This document shows, piece by piece, positions 1 to 10,744 of a stretch of DNA of 64,000 nt (position 1 is the stretch's first letter; the number at the start of each line of letters is the position of its first letter). The translations under genes and the position numbers were made by a program. A model generated the notes under the pieces. That model saw only the letters and a list, made by a program, of their open reading frames with translations, did no database searches and was not told the DNA's origin. The DNA is taken from contig JALGAS010000004.1 in NCBI GenBank assembly GCA_023078685.1, forward strand, positions 1,798,001 to 1,862,000. The letters are read 5' to 3'. The stretch comes from Neopestalotiopsis rosae (Eukaryota; Ascomycota; Sordariomycetes; Amphisphaeriales; Sporocadaceae).

Positions 1-3000
1 TAGCTGCAAATTTACTGGCAAAATTTTCGTGGACTTTTCCCTATATCCAATTTCGTTCACGGCGCGGGAGGGGTATGCTATCGGCGGAGGTTCGATGTGT
101 CACTGCGAATACTTCAAGCACTTGATCGGGAACTATGCGACCATCAGAGTGTCTGGCACCAACATCCCACTGTGAAGCTGCCATTTCTTGGCGCCGTTGA
201 ACCCATACTGGACGGAATATTACACATTAATGTTCTCTTCAAGTGCAGATACGTCAGTATCGTTGTCATATGCGCTATTTGGGTGTATTTCCATGCAACG
301 TTTCCCATGGAGCTGTAGTACTTCAAGCGGTGATACCAAAGAGGGGTGCCTTTCGAGCGCTTTTACGTTATTAGGATCAGCCAACAGAAGCAGCCACAGA
401 CTTGGAAAGAGAATGTCTCTCCTCCTTTCCGGTGTATATACTACATGGCTGGTAAACGAGATAATTCGTTGTTGTCGAGGCAAGAATATAGTTGGGAGTG
501 CCTGTTCATTTGGGGGCTACTGTCAATTCGATCGATACATTGTGACTGCAGTGCAAGAACGGTGTGAAAGAGTTAAAGATGGTATTCAATTGGTTGAGAA
601 CTATCTACACTCGAAACTCGTGTCCAAATTGATACATACTGATCTTCCGATATTTCGAGACTGAGGGCCTTTATCCTTGTCAGCATCCTCTCTAAACGCC
701 ACTCAGCATGTCCGTGGCATGAAGTAGTGACACGTGAGTAGCCACGTAGGGGAACGAAAGTAGATTCAGCACCCTGCAGAAAGAGACGTTCAAAGTTTCT
801 GAGAGTCTAATAACTCCGGCACTCTTTCCATACGGGGACGCGTCGAGTTTGCGCACAGAGGTCGTATAGTTCAGAAACTACGAAGACGGTCTGGTTAAAC
901 GAGCAGTGAGTTACAGGATAAATGGACACGCAGAGAGTGACAAGTTCAAACATCTATCTAGGGAATTTGCGTAGACCGTCCCGAGCATTTCGAGTCGACA
1001 GAAGAGTTTCGCGGACTTGGACGCCTGCAGATCACTAGAGATGCTTTAGGATACCTATTCCTGCGGTTGCTTGCCCACCGAAGCAGCCACACCTTCGAGT
1101 TTCAGGGTAACCGCTGATCACGGCAAAATAGGGACAACCTCCTTCAAATGACAAGAGATCTGTGCCAAGTAGTTGTATGCCATCTCTTGTGTGCCTTGTC
1201 AGTTCAGTTCCAGTCACTACTGAGTGTGCGGGTATGGGGGCTCACAACCTTGGTGAACCCAACAGCCTTGTCGGAAGAAAATCGATATCTATCGATGGTA
1301 TTTAATGAGTACAGAGGGGTCTTTTTCGGCGGAAATCAACGACGCAGACCTTTGCTTTCATTTCTTATTGCATATGCTTTCTCACGGCCCGCCGCGAGTC
1401 ACTCCATCGCTGTAAGGGCAGACCATTCGGTCCCCCAACGCCACGCGACGTAGGAAGAGACGTCGCTTCTGCAGCCGTAGCCTGAATTCCAGGCGTTCCG
1501 CCGAGGTACATTGAGCTGACTGCAGTAAGTATCGATCTAGGGGACAGGCAAGATACAGACCCCGAGATGAGCCCCGCGTGACCTTCTGCTACAAGAGAGT
1601 ACACGCACCTCGTTCCATCCCTTGATTCACTGAACCAAGGTCCTGACGTGAATACTTTCGGCGCTCTCAGGTAACTTACCCCCTTGACGAGGAGAAGAGA
1701 TACTTGATCTCGAAAAATACCGACTGACTGCTCGAAATCATACACATGGCATGCATTTGGTTCTTCCTATCAACAGCATGAACCGTTATGTCACTTCCGT
1801 CAAAAAGTAGTGCTTTCTTTGTGTTGCCCTTCCATTGACGTAGCAGTCTGCCAACTTCTCCACAACATACCTGTACAATGGCGTTCGAGGAGGAGGGGTG
1901 CGTCGAAAGACGAAAAGCATGATTCGAGCCCTTACCTAGATACCTATGTATACTCCAGAGTCGAAGGCGAGCGGAAAATCTCCTAGTTATTGTTACCGAG
2001 TCAAGAGTCATCGAGTCGAAGCCATCTCTCCATATTTCGCAGTGGATCCGAGTATCGATGCCATTCGAGTCGACGCGCAGTATATAGGAACGAGTAAGCT
2101 CAGTGACACTGGGAATTGATCATCAAGAGCAGCCCCCAGACAATGACCCGCGAGACGAGACGGACAAAAGAGTGTGTCAGGGCACCACGAACGAGTTATT
2201 CAGTTGATGTGTGTCATGATGCTGCAGCCAATTCTTCATACGATGAAGTAGATGCTCGCGCTGCAGAATCGAATGTTGTAATATACTAGTCTCATAACAG
2301 CTTGTATAGAATGCCCGTCACATCATCTATTCCTAAATGTTAGGGTTTTGTGACGAGCATCGACCCCTCCCCCTTTCAACCAAGATCCCGAAATTCTTCT
2401 GATGCTGGCTATGTCTAGACTTGATAACACACAGATGTATCCATCCAAGAGTTGCAGCATGGGTGCTTTCAGATGTCACATATCTATGTAAGGGCCTCTA
2501 GCACATAGAAGAGCGATCGCAGTGGTCTGTCTGTCCATCTGTCAATACTTTAGATCTGGCCAATGTTTCCGTTAAACATTGATCGCATGATCGTAGGATG
2601 GATCTTAAGGGGCTATCCACCGTTCAAAGTGTGCAGTGCGTGAATATCATGAGCCTTTCCTTGCTTGCAACTCTTGACATATTCGTTGCGTGCCTTTCTT
2701 GCACGGATTCTATCCCTTGTCGAGGGTCACAAACTGAAGCGAGCCTTGTATATTTCACTTAGAATCATTAAAACTCAAAATATTCGGGCAGTTAAAAATG
2801 TTCAAATTCTGCAGATGTTGGGATATCTCAACACGTCAAACATGTCTAAGTAGATAAATAATCCCAAAGACCACAAACAAAAATATATGTTTTCATCGCT
2901 TAAAACTGAATTCATGGCAGAGCCAAGAAAGAAAGATATTCATCCTCCATGCTATTTCGGCCTAAATTGGACCGAGCAGCTCTCCTTTGAATATGGCTTC

Positions 3001-3036
3001 TCATGATTTTGATTTTCATCAAACATGGAGCGTCTT
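1..3036. other. left-end region without a supportable gene
   Basis: Only short open frames occur on both strands (longest about 158 codons at 188-664 +, 126 at 1365-1745 - and 111 at 1676-2011 -). They have no recognisable domain, overlap one another on opposite strands, and several open with TTG or GTG rather than ATG. I see no tRNA, no terminal inverted repeats and no transposase motif. The right end should include the 3' untranslated region of the VHS-GAT gene that ends at 3037. The rest is non-coding or too decayed to recognise. Confidence 0.5.
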
Positions 3037-4757
3037 CTAATATCTGTAGACGGGCTCCTTGCTCACCTGGGGCGACACATCGTAGAGCCCCTCCTCTCCC
3101 TCGGTACTGTCTACGCGTGAAAGTTTTCTCGCGTCGGAAGAGGCTCCGCCTCCAGCCGTAGCGCCGTGCATTGCCTCTTTTCCTATGGCGCTCTCTTGTC
3201 GTCCTAGATAGCTCGGTGTGGCACTGAAACCAGGGTGGAATGGCTCATACGCGAGCCTTGGCTCATCATCCACATGCCTCGACCCGCCGCCCCCCGAGCC
3301 GCCAGCATAAGCACCCGACCTCTCGGACACAGGGTCTCTAAATGGGTCTTCTTCAGCAGGCGGCGTGTGTGACCTTGAAACCGAGGCCGAGGCCGAGGCA
3401 ACACTATCATAGTCCACTTCCTTGCCCTTTCCCTTTCTCTTGGGAGGAGGCATTGAAGGTGCTTCATACTCGTCAGAGTCGTCCATCATGGGGTTTGGCG
3501 AAGGACGCCTCGAAGACCCAGCGCCGTTTGATACCGGGGCACTCATGTGGTCAGGCCCAAGCGCAGATGTAGACAAAGGCTCGTTTGCAGCACCAATGCC
3601 TGCTTGCTTTCTGGCTTGTAGCATGGCCCGTTGGTGCAGGCTGAGCGCCGCTTGCAGGTGTTCATTCGTGTCGATCAAGCTCTCCATGGTATCATTATCA
3701 GGACCCGGATTCTCAGCTGTCATGTAGCCCTGTATACTTCTACTGGCGCTTGTACAGCGATCTGCAAACTCCTTCATAAAGTCATTGTTAAGAACCTCGC
3801 TCGTGGGCGTGTTGGTGACAACTTCTTGCAGCAGCTTCGCCGATGTTCTGGCTTCCTCCAAGCGGCTTGCCAGCTCTACGGGGTCGGGCAGGCGACTGTT
3901 GGTGTGATTTCGCGAAAAGTAGTTCTGGGAGTGGAAGTTGTCTGCCTGGGGGTTAACCGGCGGGCCAGTCTGATACACCTGAGGCGGAGGCTGCGGTTGT
4001 TTCCACTGATTCGTACATGTTAGCAGATATGGCGACTGAAAGAGACCGAGGTCTGATGCGGCGCAGAACTCACCCCTCCTTTTGATGCCCTCTCCTTTTC
4101 CTTCCTCCACATTTCCAAGAGCAGTGCCAATCCTTCATCGTATGACTTGCTGTTCTCGTATGCGTTCAATGTCTCCATGAGCATTTGCAGAACGTTGAGA
4201 TCATGACAGCTTCTCAGAACCTCCTTCGCCGTGTCCACAAACTTTTGGTCCATGTTTCTCGTGAATGTCGGTCCCGGGTTGTCGGCGAGGATGCGCATCA
4301 GCATGATGGCATTGTATTGGTACGACGGTTTCGACCAGTAGTCCCTCTTGAGATACTTTCTGATAAGTTTTGCGCATTCAGCGGCAGCTTGCGGCGAAGA
4401 CTCGGCTGCGTCGACAATGGAGGGCAGGTAGGTCACTTCATCGCCCGTTCCGTTTGAACTGCCCGATTCGCAGAATGATTTCTGTTGGCAATGCTGATTA
4501 GCTCGGGTCGGAATCACGGAGGGATGTCGGTGACGGTATCTTGGGAAAGTCTGCCTGAACATACCACACATTGTATCGCGATACCCTCGGGACTGTCCTT
4601 CTGTGCTACTGAATCGTTGCCTAGATAGCGAAGAGGCGCAAGTCAGTCAAGTCGTGCCGCGGGTGTCTCGCGCATAATGTATCGCTCAGATCGTCTTACC
4701 GCTTGTCCCCTTGCGCCGGATGGTGTCAAGCACCTTGTTCATTTTGAGCGACTTCAT
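3037..4757 (-). CDS. lsb5: VHS and GAT domain protein, Lsb5-like endocytosis/actin adaptor
   Basis: Four exons fit splice signals and phase: 4757-4700, 4620-4565, 4481-4074 and 4005-3037, giving about 496 residues. The start MKSLKMNKVLDTIRRKGTSG leads into a VHS fold (about 1-165), with ECAKLIRKYLK and a DxxFVDTAKEVL-type helix. A GAT-type three-helix region follows at about 213-312 (LPDPVELASRLEEARTSAKL through LHQRAMLQARKQAG). The C-terminal third is disordered, with PPPKRKGKGKEVD, and ends in DVSPQVSKEPVYRY. Known for the family: yeast Lsb5 has the same VHS-GAT order, binds Las17/Sla1 and ubiquitin, and acts at cortical actin in endocytosis. GGA adaptors also have VHS-GAT but add an ear domain, which is absent here. 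All four splice joins preserve frame, and the first uses a 58-nt exon. The closest alternative is a generic VHS-GAT sorting adaptor. Confidence 0.85.
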
Positions 4758-5594
4758 GGCGCACAAGATGTAGATCGGAACGTTCTCGAGCAGGAAAAGC
4801 GACAGTGGGTTGCAGGAGTGAAGTCTGTTTTATTCGGCGGGTTCCCGTGTAAATGAAGCAGGGGCTCGCAGCTCCTTCGGGAGCCTAGCGTCGACTGAGA
4901 ACAAGCCAGGCACGGGCGGGATTTCGAGAGGTAATAATTCAACTGTTGAATTCTGGCTATGGAGCAGCCAAGGTCCAAGAGAGTAGATAGCTGGTGAGGA
5001 AGTCTTCAATCGCGGTCGAAAAGGGATAGCTGGGTTATATGCACGGCGACAGGAACAAGAAACACAAAGGTGTTTGACGTTTTGGCAGACTTGCGGAATG
5101 GCGCGACGTCAACTGAAATGGAGTTGTTGCCCATTAAGTCCGTTTTTACCTACAAATCACATCCACCCCAGCACCTACGGGGACCTACATTTGGGGAGGG
5201 GCCCGCGTCTAGGGTCTGGTGATCAGCCTTAGATCGCCCCTAGTTTGGCAGTGGCAGGGCCACTTTAATACTCTTAGCCAGGCAGCCAGGGCCTAGCTCA
5301 GGTTACTGATCGAGTAGCTGGATGGGGGCTCCGTTTTAGTCCCTTGCAATCCGTTTACCACGACATGGGCACCGTTTTGTTAAGCCTGTGAAGTTTATAT
5401 GGCAACTTTATGACCAGCACCCGACTCATCATGGCATCAATGACAACCCGGGGACCTACGGTTTAAATAAGCAAAGGGAGTTATAAAGTCTTCAAATGAA
5501 ACTTTATCAATTGCATATGTGTTCAACCTTGAAGTAGGGTTGCGAAAAGAGGAATTACCATTTGACATGTATTTGACAAAGTCACACCGGATAT
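4758..5594. other. intergenic: promoter side of the VHS-GAT gene, 3' side of the HET gene
   Basis: There is no open frame of note. The stretch should hold the 5' leader and promoter of the Lsb5-like gene and the 3' end of the HET-domain gene. No repeat or RNA gene was seen. Confidence 0.5.
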
Positions 5595-7495
5595 TTACGC
5601 TATATGCACTACCTCTTCTCTCAGAGCGAAACGCCGTACCAATAGTCTCCATAAAGCATCTCTTGCAGCGTAGAGCTCGCCGGTTAGGTCGACTACACCT
5701 TTAGTGCGCATCCTTTTGTGTCTTCCTGTCCTAACGTTGTCGGTTTCACGTAGGCGAATTTTTTCGAGTTCAAGTACCCAAAGTTCTTCAGCCTCCAGGA
5801 CCCAATCTTCGACTGGCCCCGCGGCGCAAAGCCGAAAGTATTCATCCCATAAAGTTTCCAGGACGGACGAGGGAGACCCGGCAGCTTCAACACGAGTAGC
5901 TTCGTTCAAACGAATGATAGATTCATCATTTGCGCTATTTGGACATTTAGAAACCGTGCGGAATAATGCCAGGATCTGATTAGGAAAAGCGAGGCCACAT
6001 ACCACATCTCGAGGTCTTCCTCTGTGAGAGGGAAGGCCTGAAAGGCCTGGATAGCGGCTGTAAGACGTACATAAGCCGATACGTGTCGTATGGGCTCTGC
6101 CCTCGTACATAATAACCTGGCCTTTTTGTCCAATGAAGGCTGCTTGGTGGGTGATAGCTGCCAGGCTTGATTCGTAAATCTCAACATGTCCTTGAAGGGA
6201 GGACATCTACGGATGATCTCTGTAAAAAACACGTTTCTGCATTCGAAGAAAAGGTAGGCACTCAAAGGGCCTTGTGACTCATCAAGAAGAAGCCATTTGT
6301 CATCGTCGCCTGGATGCTTAGCTAGCTTGAGCTCGATTTGATTTCCGGCACTGACGCAACATTGTAATGGTATGGAGTTCAATTCGGGAACTATCGTCTG
6401 ACTCTCAACAGTGAAGCTCCAGTCCGGTACCCAAGATGGCAGACTCGCTATCTGCTGGTGCGCCGTTCCAGCCCGGTTCAGCACAGCTTTCCATCCGTAA
6501 AGTTTCGCGATTTCTAGAGCCACTTTCATGTATAGCTGCTCCACTGACAGTGTGTAGTCGGCGATAATTGAACCCAGGCGTTTGGCGGGTAGCAAGCCCA
6601 GCAAGCCATAAATTTTGTCTCTGGGGTCTGTGGTATATGCCCAGCGTCCGTGATCAAGAAGGAGAAGCTCTTTGTTTGGGCTGAGGTACAAAGACCGTTC
6701 AAACATGAAAATAGCGTTCTCCTCTAACTTGTGGAACTTGTTCATCAATCGGCTGTAATAGGCGAAATGGTCCCAGGCGAGGGAGCTATCGCCACAAAGG
6801 ATAATGGCATGCTTTGCCAAGGCAAGCTCCTGGAGGATCCATAAGCGTGAGAAATATCGCCTTGCAAGAAAAGAATTCCATGCACTCTTCGATATTAGAC
6901 CCAACAGTGTCTTAGTCCGACCAGGAACCTGTGGCTGAGAAAGCTGTCCGATCATGTCCAGCAGGTCGCGGCTTTCATTATTGTGCTCTCCAACGTATAC
7001 AAACACTCTCTGTGCACGTAAATATATTTCCGACATCAGCTTTACCTGATGTCCGCGCTCCTCGGTATTGCACTGATCGATACAGATGGCATCAATCCAT
7101 ATAGCAGCAGTATGAGTCACTTGACGAACCCTCTTCAACGCCGTGTGGCAGTTCCGACTGACTTGGAATGGTTGGCCATTAAGAATGATCTCTTCGCACT
7201 TCCTGTCATCACCATTTTCATCTGCCCAAGTATACGAAATGGCACTGAAGATCAGAGTGGACGACAAAGAGCAGATGCGAAGATGACACTTGATGGGGTC
7301 GTCGAAATCGCCAGAAAGAAGCAATAGCAGTCGGATGGATGAGTCGTCTGGCAGTGGAATGTGCAGAGCAGGTGGCGGCGGCGGGCCCGAGGAGCCGCAG
7401 CTCAGGCAAGTTACGAATGTGGGAGTCTGAATTACATCGAGAGAGGAGCACGATGGATCATGCCATTCAACGTGTTGGCGATGCACCTCGTTCAT
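5595..7495 (-). CDS. HET (heterokaryon incompatibility) domain protein
   Basis: The HET domain (PF06985 type) lies at about residues 85-250: AISYTWADE, then AAIWIDAICIDQCNTEERGHQ, then RLWILQELALAKHAIILCG. These are the three classic HET blocks. One intron (6002-5935, 68 nt, GTATGT...AAATAG) moves the frame so that LTEEDLEM continues into ANDESIIRLNEATR. This gives exons 7495-6003 and 5934-5595 and about 610 residues from the first ATG (7495). The N-terminus is uncertain. The frame stays open upstream to a perfect acceptor (TTTCTTCTCCTAG, ending 7543). A different frame further upstream encodes HCPICDSLDF, which resembles the Cys-rich start of many HET proteins, so an upstream exon or a frameshift is likely. 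Known for the family: HET proteins mediate non-self recognition and cell death and are variable between strains. The left-arm neighbours are also accessory-type genes. Confidence 0.8.
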
Positions 7496-8767
7496 GCTTC
7501 GAGATGACTTTGGCGGCCGAAAGTGAAAACCATGCCGTTGCACTAGGAGAAGAAATCCAAGCTGTCACAGATGGGACAATGGGCGAATATCAACAAGCAC
7601 TTGCAGCTCAACACTGCATACAAGGGTGCATTCTTGCCATACTCTGCTAAGGCTGATGGGAATTTTACACTTGAACAACTGAAGGGCTGTGCCAGCTTCC
7701 AAGCTCTTGCCATTGGTGCCAACTCATTAACAGCAACCCCTCCATGTGCTGTGTTGTATAAGGTTGGTCCCCACCGCCGTTTCAAACGTTGGTGCACCAA
7801 GTATACTAGATGCGAAATGCACCGTTATCCGTCAAACGCCGCCCATGTGGGTCACCACGGTACCTAGGGTAGGCAGCCAGATCTGCTTCGCCGCACTACT
7901 TGTTGGTAACAACCATGATCACGATAGTAATCTCACGAAATGGCATACGTCTTTGCCAGTGGCTTGTTGCGTCCCATGTACGCAGTCCGATGAAAATCGA
8001 TCCCATTGACGATCATTGAATACTGTTCCCCTACTTGCCGAGGCAAATCCACGTTGTAAGCACCTAAGGTTAATCGTATGTGGAGAGATAGGTATTATAC
8101 ACTTGTTGCGCTTGAACCACAGCACCTTGGTCAACCTTCGCTCCAGAACGTACAGTCAAAGACTAAGCTCATGCCTCACCACGCGCAACACATCCAGCAC
8201 ATTTGAGAACATATACCATGGGCTTCTTGGCTACTTATTGGTATTTGAGTCAGGCTGCATCGTATGCTTCAAATTCAGCACCAATGGTGGCAAGAAACTA
8301 CGCCAAGATGTGCTCGAGTTTGCACAGCCTCAACCGTCCACGCAATTCAAAAGTGTGTGTATTACGATGCAATTTCCTTGGCCGTTTGTGTTGGTGACGG
8401 TCAGACGCATCACGCTCTTCTCGGACGCAATCTTTACGGCTATTGGCGACGCAATGCTACCCTATCTTTGGGGGCTGATTGAATTTTATGATCTGACCCT
8501 GTAAGAGAGGGAGCCAACAGTAATTTATAGCCCCCACTTTCTGATCCCAGGCTGCAGAGGGAATCGGTCTGATAACGGCTGCCGCTCCCAGATGCATGAT
8601 CTAGGAGTAAGTTCTTGCTCTGGGAGTTTTCTCGATATGCCTTGATCGTTTTGAATAAGCGAAAGTCTTACAAAAATGTAAATGTGTATATATCACACGC
8701 CATCTTCCTGTATTCAATAATCTTCGAATCACTTGTCGCTGGACGACACGTATACAATGATATTAAG
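7496..8767. other. intergenic upstream of the HET gene, with possible lost HET N-terminal exon
   Basis: On the minus strand, 7543-7690 encodes a cysteine-containing frame ending in CPICDSLDFFS and a stop, directly before the HET acceptor-like site. This may be a missing first exon. The rest, including an open frame at 8016-8504 (+), has no recognisable domain. The right end carries the 3' untranslated region of the MFS gene. Confidence 0.35.
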
Positions 8768-10216
8768 CTACCCCCTCACCGGCACACGGTCCTTGACGCG
8801 CAAGAACATCCAGAGAAGAAGTAAATCGTAGGATATCTTCAGCAAACCTGCTCCGCCAAAGAGAACCAACCACCACTTGTGATCAGCCAGGACACCCGCC
8901 AGGCCGATACCACCCGACTGAGCCAGCGTCTTGACCACATTGACAAATCCCATGATGGCGGTACGCTCGTCCGGTAGAACCGCGGCGGCCAGAAATGCTT
9001 GTCGGGGTGCTTGATCCATACTCTGGGAACACGCCCTCAGAGTCAAAAAGGTCATGGCAACCCAGGTACCCGCGCCCGAGGCAGGCGGGACCGCCATGAC
9101 GGCGAGGAAGACGGCTGACGGAAGATGCGTAAACGCCATTGTCTTGAGCGGACCCAGTCGTTTGGCCAGGGGCACGGCGGCGAGGTTGGATAGTGTGGCG
9201 CAAATATTTGTAATCATGAACAGCACACCCAGTGAAGCCGGACGGAGGGAGTGGACTGTGGTGAAGAAGTAGGTGATCCACGAGGACGTGGCCATGCCCG
9301 AGGCAAATGAGTCCATGAAGAAGAGAAATACTAGTCGCATAAGTATAGTTCTGGATGCTGGTGATATGGAGGGAAGCAAGGACCGAAGCCGGTCCAGTAG
9401 AGAATTCGGTTGCTTCTGTGGCATGCGGGAGCTTGGCCGAGGTTCAGGACGATTGGCAGTACTGGATTCATCATCGTCCGAGTCATCCTCATCAGATAAT
9501 AGACCTTGCTCAAGTTCGAGTTCGGATTCGGGCTCGGGAACCTTGACGGGCTCGACTTCGACTCGCTTGCTCAGAAGCATTGTCGAGAATAATTTGATGC
9601 CACCTGCAATAGCATATTCGTAGAAGATGATGCGATAGGCAAAGATCTTGGTAGATCCCAGGACATTTTCGAGCACATGAACTGTCAAACCAGACGAGAC
9701 TGCTCCAAGAGCAGCGCCAGCCGTGCCGATCAGGATGTTCCAGGCGAATATGTCGCTATGCTTTGACTTGTCCGTCAGATGAGCGAGAACAGATTGTTCC
9801 ACAGCTCGAAAAGGCCCAATTTCATTGCCAGTCGGACTGATGACACCGAAAATACTCGCGACGAGGAGAATGATGTAGTTGTCGACAGCGGCAAAGACCA
9901 CACCACTGACTATCATGAGTCCCGAGCCGACCAGCAGGATTCGGCGCCTTCCGACCTGATCAGTGATGGAAGTCAAGACCAAGCTTACGAGCACATCGCC
10001 GAGCAGTGTCAGTGTCATGAACAAGCCGATTTGCGATTCCGTAAACGTTTTCGACGAGAGGAAATCGACCAAGACGAGAAATGAGATGCCGAATGCGTAC
10101 ATGCGCACAAATCGTTGGAGACATAGTAGCTTGGTATCGCGGCAAGAGTCCTTGAGCGTGATGAAGCCAACCTCGTCTGCCACGCGCAGAATCCGTGCCT
10201 TTATTGCAGAAGCCAT
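8768..10216 (-). CDS. major facilitator superfamily (MFS) transporter
   Basis: A single exon of 482 residues from the ATG at 10216 (MASAIKARILRVADEVGF). The frame is open for 69 more codons upstream, but that part is not membrane-like. About twelve hydrophobic segments are visible. An MFS motif-A-like loop after TM2 reads TSITDQVGRRRILL (about 83-96). The central loop (about 220-265) is strongly acidic and low in complexity (LLSDEDDSDDDESS). The second half contains SQSMDQAPRQAFLAAAVLP, a drug/solute transporter-like signature. It acts as a plasma-membrane or organellar secondary transporter; the substrate cannot be read from sequence. It sits between the HET gene and the CorA-like gene, all on the same strand but about 0.5 kb or more apart, so they are transcribed separately. 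Confidence 0.85.
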   Translation of the reverse strand: MASAIKARILRVADEVGFITLKDSCRDTKLLCLQRFVRMYAFGISFLVLVDFLSSKTFTESQIGLFMTLTLLGDVLVSLVLTSITDQVGRRRILLVGSGLMIVSGVVFAAVDNYIILLVASIFGVISPTGNEIGPFRAVEQSVLAHLTDKSKHSDIFAWNILIGTAGAALGAVSSGLTVHVLENVLGSTKIFAYRIIFYEYAIAGGIKLFSTMLLSKRVEVEPVKVPEPESELELEQGLLSDEDDSDDDESSTANRPEPRPSSRMPQKQPNSLLDRLRSLLPSISPASRTILMRLVFLFFMDSFASGMATSSWITYFFTTVHSLRPASLGVLFMITNICATLSNLAAVPLAKRLGPLKTMAFTHLPSAVFLAVMAVPPASGAGTWVAMTFLTLRACSQSMDQAPRQAFLAAAVLPDERTAIMGFVNVVKTLAQSGGIGLAGVLADHKWWLVLFGGAGLLKISYDLLLLWMFLRVKDRVPVRG

Positions 10217-10744
10217 TTTGCGCTCGGTGAAGCCACACAAATAGCAGCCAGTATCGCTAGAATTTGTCAAGAAGATGAATGATTTTTCATGATAATAAAT
10301 AGTTGGTGAACCCAAAATATTCCCTCTACTTATGCCAAGCTTTTCCAGACATGCCGATAGCTCCACTAATCGAAGTGGGGGTCTAAAGGTGGAAAATTGG
10401 GGCGCAGACACCGTTGGGCTCATATCTTAGGGATCTCTACCAGTGACATTCGGCAGAGACGGCACATGTCGAAAAGCAGTTTTTGTGCTACAATTATGGA
10501 TTGCGGATCTTATTGAGACCAGATATCATCGCTTGAGTTTTATTTCGAACATATGATGTCACTCTTCAAGTGGGAAGTCTGCAACGCCGTGGCTGAATGA
10601 AACATTGATTGGGTATATTGCTTGTTGCTGTACTATAAGTCTATCATGAAAGTCTATCCAGTCGCGTGTACAGTAATGATATACAGCCAAATCCATAGAA
10701 GACTGGCGATCCACCAACTTGCTAAATCCTCCGTTTTCTCGTCA
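10217..10744. other. intergenic between CorA-like and MFS genes
   Basis: This is the promoter side of the MFS gene and the 3' side of the CorA-like gene. The open frame at 10217-10423 (-) runs in phase into the MFS gene but is probably 5' leader. No other feature was seen. Confidence 0.5.

Noticed and set aside
188..2011. Several open frames of 70-158 codons on both strands
   Set aside because: They overlap one another, show no domain or splice support and partly start with non-ATG codons.
8016..8504. Open frame of 162 codons (+) between HET and MFS genes
   Set aside because: No recognisable family, no membrane or repeat pattern, and composition like the surrounding non-coding DNA.
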